A stretch of 64,000 nucleotides of DNA from an uncultured Lachnospiraceae bacterium (lineage in GTDB: Bacteria; Bacillota; Clostridia; Lachnospirales; Lachnospiraceae). This document shows positions 62,601-64,000 of this stretch, piece after piece. Position 1 is the stretch's first letter; each line of letters begins with the position of its first letter. The translations under genes and the position numbers were made by a program. The notes beneath the pieces are model-generated. The model was not told the DNA's origin and did not search any database. It worked only from the letters and a program-made list of their open reading frames with translations. The stretch lies in the NCBI GenBank assembly GCA_910587935.1, contig CAJUNP010000001.1, positions 62,001 through 126,000 of the forward strand, given 5' to 3'.

Positions 62601-64000
62601 TTGCCTGGCATGCGGGTAAAACGGCGCAGTGTTTTCTCCTTGGGGGAGAACCTTCCATAGAGAATAATGAGTTTGTCATACCCTTCAAGCTGCCTGCCGC
62701 AGCGTCAAAGGCGGTTCTGATTATCGGTAATCCGGTGGAATGGGGAGAAAATACTCTGGAACTTACCTTTACGGCAAAGGTTACAAATACGATGCCGAAA
62801 GCCTCCCTGACCAAGTCAAAGATAACGTTGAATACTCTCTATACGGGACAGACGGCGGAATTTTCTTTAAAAGCGAATCAGATTGACGCGCAGTTAAGCG
62901 GGGAACAGGTATTTGTTCCGGCTGTTGAAGGGAATTCGGAGCAGGCTAAATTGTCGGTAGATTACCACGACGGAGTGGGAGTGATATCCGTTTTGGAAGA
63001 TCAGAAGGTGGCGGACGGTACGTATAAATTTGTTTGTTATGTTAAGTCTGATAATTTATACAATAAAAAGGGACAGCTGACAAATGAATTGAACAAAGTT
63101 ACCCTGTCTGTGGTTATAAAGAATTCCAAACCTGCCGTGAAGCTGAAAAGCAGTAATTTGTCCCTTAACAGTACCGCAAAGGGAAAGGAAGAGGTACAAA
63201 CGGCGTACACTTTAAATTATACGCCTTCTGCCGGTTCGGGCTATCAGATTGATAATGCCGGGACTAAAACGGTGTGTACTACAGATGCGCGGGCAGCGGG
63301 AATGGTAAACTTCCGTTTTACAAACGGCGCTCTGTATGCATCTCTTACAGAAGATTTTTCTCTGCCGAACGGAAAGTATAAATTTGAGATTACTCCGATG
63401 TTTACTAATGGAGAACGTGAAATTGAAGGAAGTGTATTGAAGGTTACGCTGACGGTGCATAACAAAAAGGTAGGAGTTAAGCTTACTTCGGCAAAAGGAA
63501 AAGTAGATTTGTTAAACAGGGACAAATCGGGAATCACTTATAAGATCAAAATCAGTAATGTAAACGATAAGATTTCCGATGTGAAATTAAAAGATATTGT
63601 GGACAATATGATTCAAAAGGGGGAAAGCACGAAGTTTTATGCGGAGGTTAGCGGAGATAACCTGGTGATCCGGGCAAAAGAAGATGCAGAACTTGTCGCC
63701 GGAAAAACTTATTATCTAAAACTTTATTATGAATTAGCGGTATCCCACTCCGATGATAATATCCTGGATCTGGGGAACGGTTATTTAATGGAAAAAAATA
63801 TTGCGATTAAACCGGCGCAGGCTTTTCCGAAGATTACCGTAGCCAATGAGGATGCCAACCGCTATCTTTCCAACAGAGAGTATAAAGCGGAGGTTACCGT
63901 TACGCCAAAGAAAGGAGCGACTGCGACAATCCGTGATATTGTGTGGGCAAACGATGCGAAGGAAGAAGTAAAGCGGATGTTTGAGATTGAGGACGTCGGC
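59669..64000 (+). CDS. Secreted BspA-type leucine-rich-repeat protein with Ig-like domains, 3'-truncated by the window edge
   Basis: The frame is open from ATG 59669 to the last base, at least 1444 residues. Residues 1-27 form a signal peptide (KGKQILAMALCLILTVGTVG). Residues 40-105 are tandem VSDN/VSGN-ETPDE repeats. Residues about 128-345 are LRR_5 (BspA/Treponema-type) repeats such as IEAGAFENCKAL and LGNYVFQGCTSLKSVTLPKKL. About 480-555 is a BIG2-like domain (SDNTKVVKVSSTGLITAVGKG), and more Ig-like modules of about 110-130 residues follow. It is a cell-surface or secreted adhesin-like protein; anchoring cannot be judged because the end is missing. An in-frame ATG at 59663 is too close to GAGGAGG. 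Confidence 0.9.
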   Translation, partial: MKGKQILAMALCLILTVGTVGFNSNAGGITEPDMQISELSVSDNSVSDNTVSDNETPDNTVSDNTNPGGTVSDNETPDETVSGNETPDETVSGNETPDETVSGNEPGDGSGTDEEEKDTVIEAGGVKYTVNKDGVLIGCENAQGNISIPECVVAIGEGVFRDNSKITSVIYPKGLERIEAGAFENCKALFMFYTRDSDYSKLTEIGDAAFKNCTALKYFTNAQNFVFSDSVTRLGNYVFQGCTSLKSVTLPKKLAMMGVGVFKDCTYLTDIVFSPNYPTVPENSFSGCLHLTSITWKSITKIEANAFRGCASELYYLELPGSITTVKKGAFEECVRLKSVVIYNDNIDLEVDSFSEKYSFTMYANAGSQAQYYARGYDNIKFVDLKGKTIATEKYKIVQDNLAASDVTAYVYTQTIENGVEKNVETKTAVKGTKLYVQLTIPEGRQLVAGTFKANGVPLTYVKDNVYSFIQGIGDTWLTAEFERTSYTEVLTDLRAETSDDISKGMKAGQTTQIYLFSSNPDVEAPLKLSRFILKSDNTKVVKVSSTGLITAVGKGTASVGIYQKDKKGEAIKPGIELEITVAASRVSEIDLYLSDYDEKKVTVGELTDGKQLLLSEKDVWSSAVKIQVKANGYDEEGSRLEAAYKWSTSDSTIAKLEKTSTPAGNASNTITVQKGAAGEATVTVEAQDGSKRKSYLRICVQDGTPTLKVENKEFNSYLAEPFVFYLLEAYGDTVDSDTVEIEEKSADTGEGEQPSSGRKFKLVNGGNGKYVISARSDGQVIPEGEYKFKLKGRTRGLILFNFDLTFTVKNSLPSAKVKQTGKINLFYTNEVEGQAVKTAVSGIGKNVIDSYALEPLKGSNAQQQEDYDRFTENFQIDEHGVITRKADQIGKYEYGKNKGKAVTKGYLVLHFKGYRADAVKKITITVPVNTAKPALILSKTQAVYNSQKQSDALNEARVQLLDKKTKKAVNLEEGYTVAWHAGKTAQCFLLGGEPSIENNEFVIPFKLPAAASKAVLIIGNPVEWGENTLELTFTAKVTNTMPKASLTKSKITLNTLYTGQTAEFSLKANQIDAQLSGEQVFVPAVEGNSEQAKLSVDYHDGVGVISVLEDQKVADGTYKFVCYVKSDNLYNKKGQLTNELNKVTLSVVIKNSKPAVKLKSSNLSLNSTAKGKEEVQTAYTLNYTPSAGSGYQIDNAGTKTVCTTDARAAGMVNFRFTNGALYASLTEDFSLPNGKYKFEITPMFTNGEREIEGSVLKVTLTVHNKKVGVKLTSAKGKVDLLNRDKSGITYKIKISNVNDKISDVKLKDIVDNMIQKGESTKFYAEVSGDNLVIRAKEDAELVAGKTYYLKLYYELAVSHSDDNILDLGNGYLMEKNIAIKPAQAFPKITVANEDANRYLSNREYKAEVTVTPKKGATATIRDIVWANDAKEEVKRMFEIEDVG
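59786..59983 (+). repeat. In-frame VSDN/VSGN linker repeats
   Basis: Codons 40-105 of the LRR protein gene repeat 15- and 30-base units encoding (S/T)VSDN, then TVSGNETPDE three times. The 30-base units are nearly identical at DNA level, which indicates recent slippage-type expansion. A related VSGND/VSGGD linker is at residues 33-82 of the 54705 protein. Confidence 0.9.

Overview
The window reads as a chromosomal segment from an anaerobic Bacillota bacterium, most likely a Lachnospiraceae-type Clostridium relative. This is inferred from AGGAGG-type ribosome binding sites, tightly packed co-directional genes, PglK-like one-component flippases, TupA-like ATP-grasp proteins, and secreted proteins with Ig-like/BspA domains and VSGN/VSDN linkers. 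No rRNA, tRNA, transposase or CRISPR array is visible.

About the first 54.6 kb is one very large surface-polysaccharide locus, almost all on the + strand. Bases 1-7115 hold glycosyltransferases, the precursor pair (TviB/WbpO-like dehydrogenase and TviC/WbpP-like epimerase, together predicted to make UDP-GalNAcA), a DUF2334 deacetylase-like protein and a FemAB-like acyltransferase. Bases 7188-27000 hold a first assembly module: GT4, TupA-like ATP-grasp, asparagine-synthase-like amidotransferase, two GT2s, an ABC flippase, a Wzy-like polymerase and the priming glycosylphosphotransferase. It continues with more GT4s, a radical SAM/SPASM enzyme, a two-headed GT and an MBOAT/AlgJ-like acylation pair. 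Bases 27000-38712 look like a second, AT-richer module: four related GT2s, a second TupA-like protein, a second ABC flippase and two more GT2s. A GltS transporter and a YtcJ-like amidohydrolase are embedded in it. Bases 38737-42492 hold a DegT aminotransferase, two glycosyltransferases and a GNAT acetyltransferase. After a single inverted GT-C-like membrane gene (42551-44050), a divergent unit encodes a second GT-C-like protein, a DPM1-like GT2, an FAD protein and an acylation cassette of ACP, MaoC hotdog, MBOAT and SGNH-like protein. It ends with an OafA-type acyltransferase, an aldo/keto reductase and a split transketolase.

From 54.7 kb on there are two huge secreted proteins. One is a 1420-residue SH3b/glucosaminidase-like/Ig-like protein. 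The other is a BspA-type leucine-rich-repeat protein that runs off the window. The 700 bp between them holds a compact type I toxin-antitoxin candidate: a 40-residue Hol_Tox-like membrane peptide on the - strand and, on the + strand, a promoter-to-terminator antisense RNA of about 96 nt overlapping its 3' end. A 28-bp inverted repeat carries both -10 boxes.

My reading of how the genes work together: lipid-linked repeat units are primed by the 16.1-kb transferase, extended by roughly twenty glycosyltransferases, flipped by PglK-like ABC proteins and polymerised. They would then be decorated by several independent acylation or GT-C systems and by amidation or amino-acylation of uronic acids. 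Enzyme families are well supported; sugar identities and linkages are inference.
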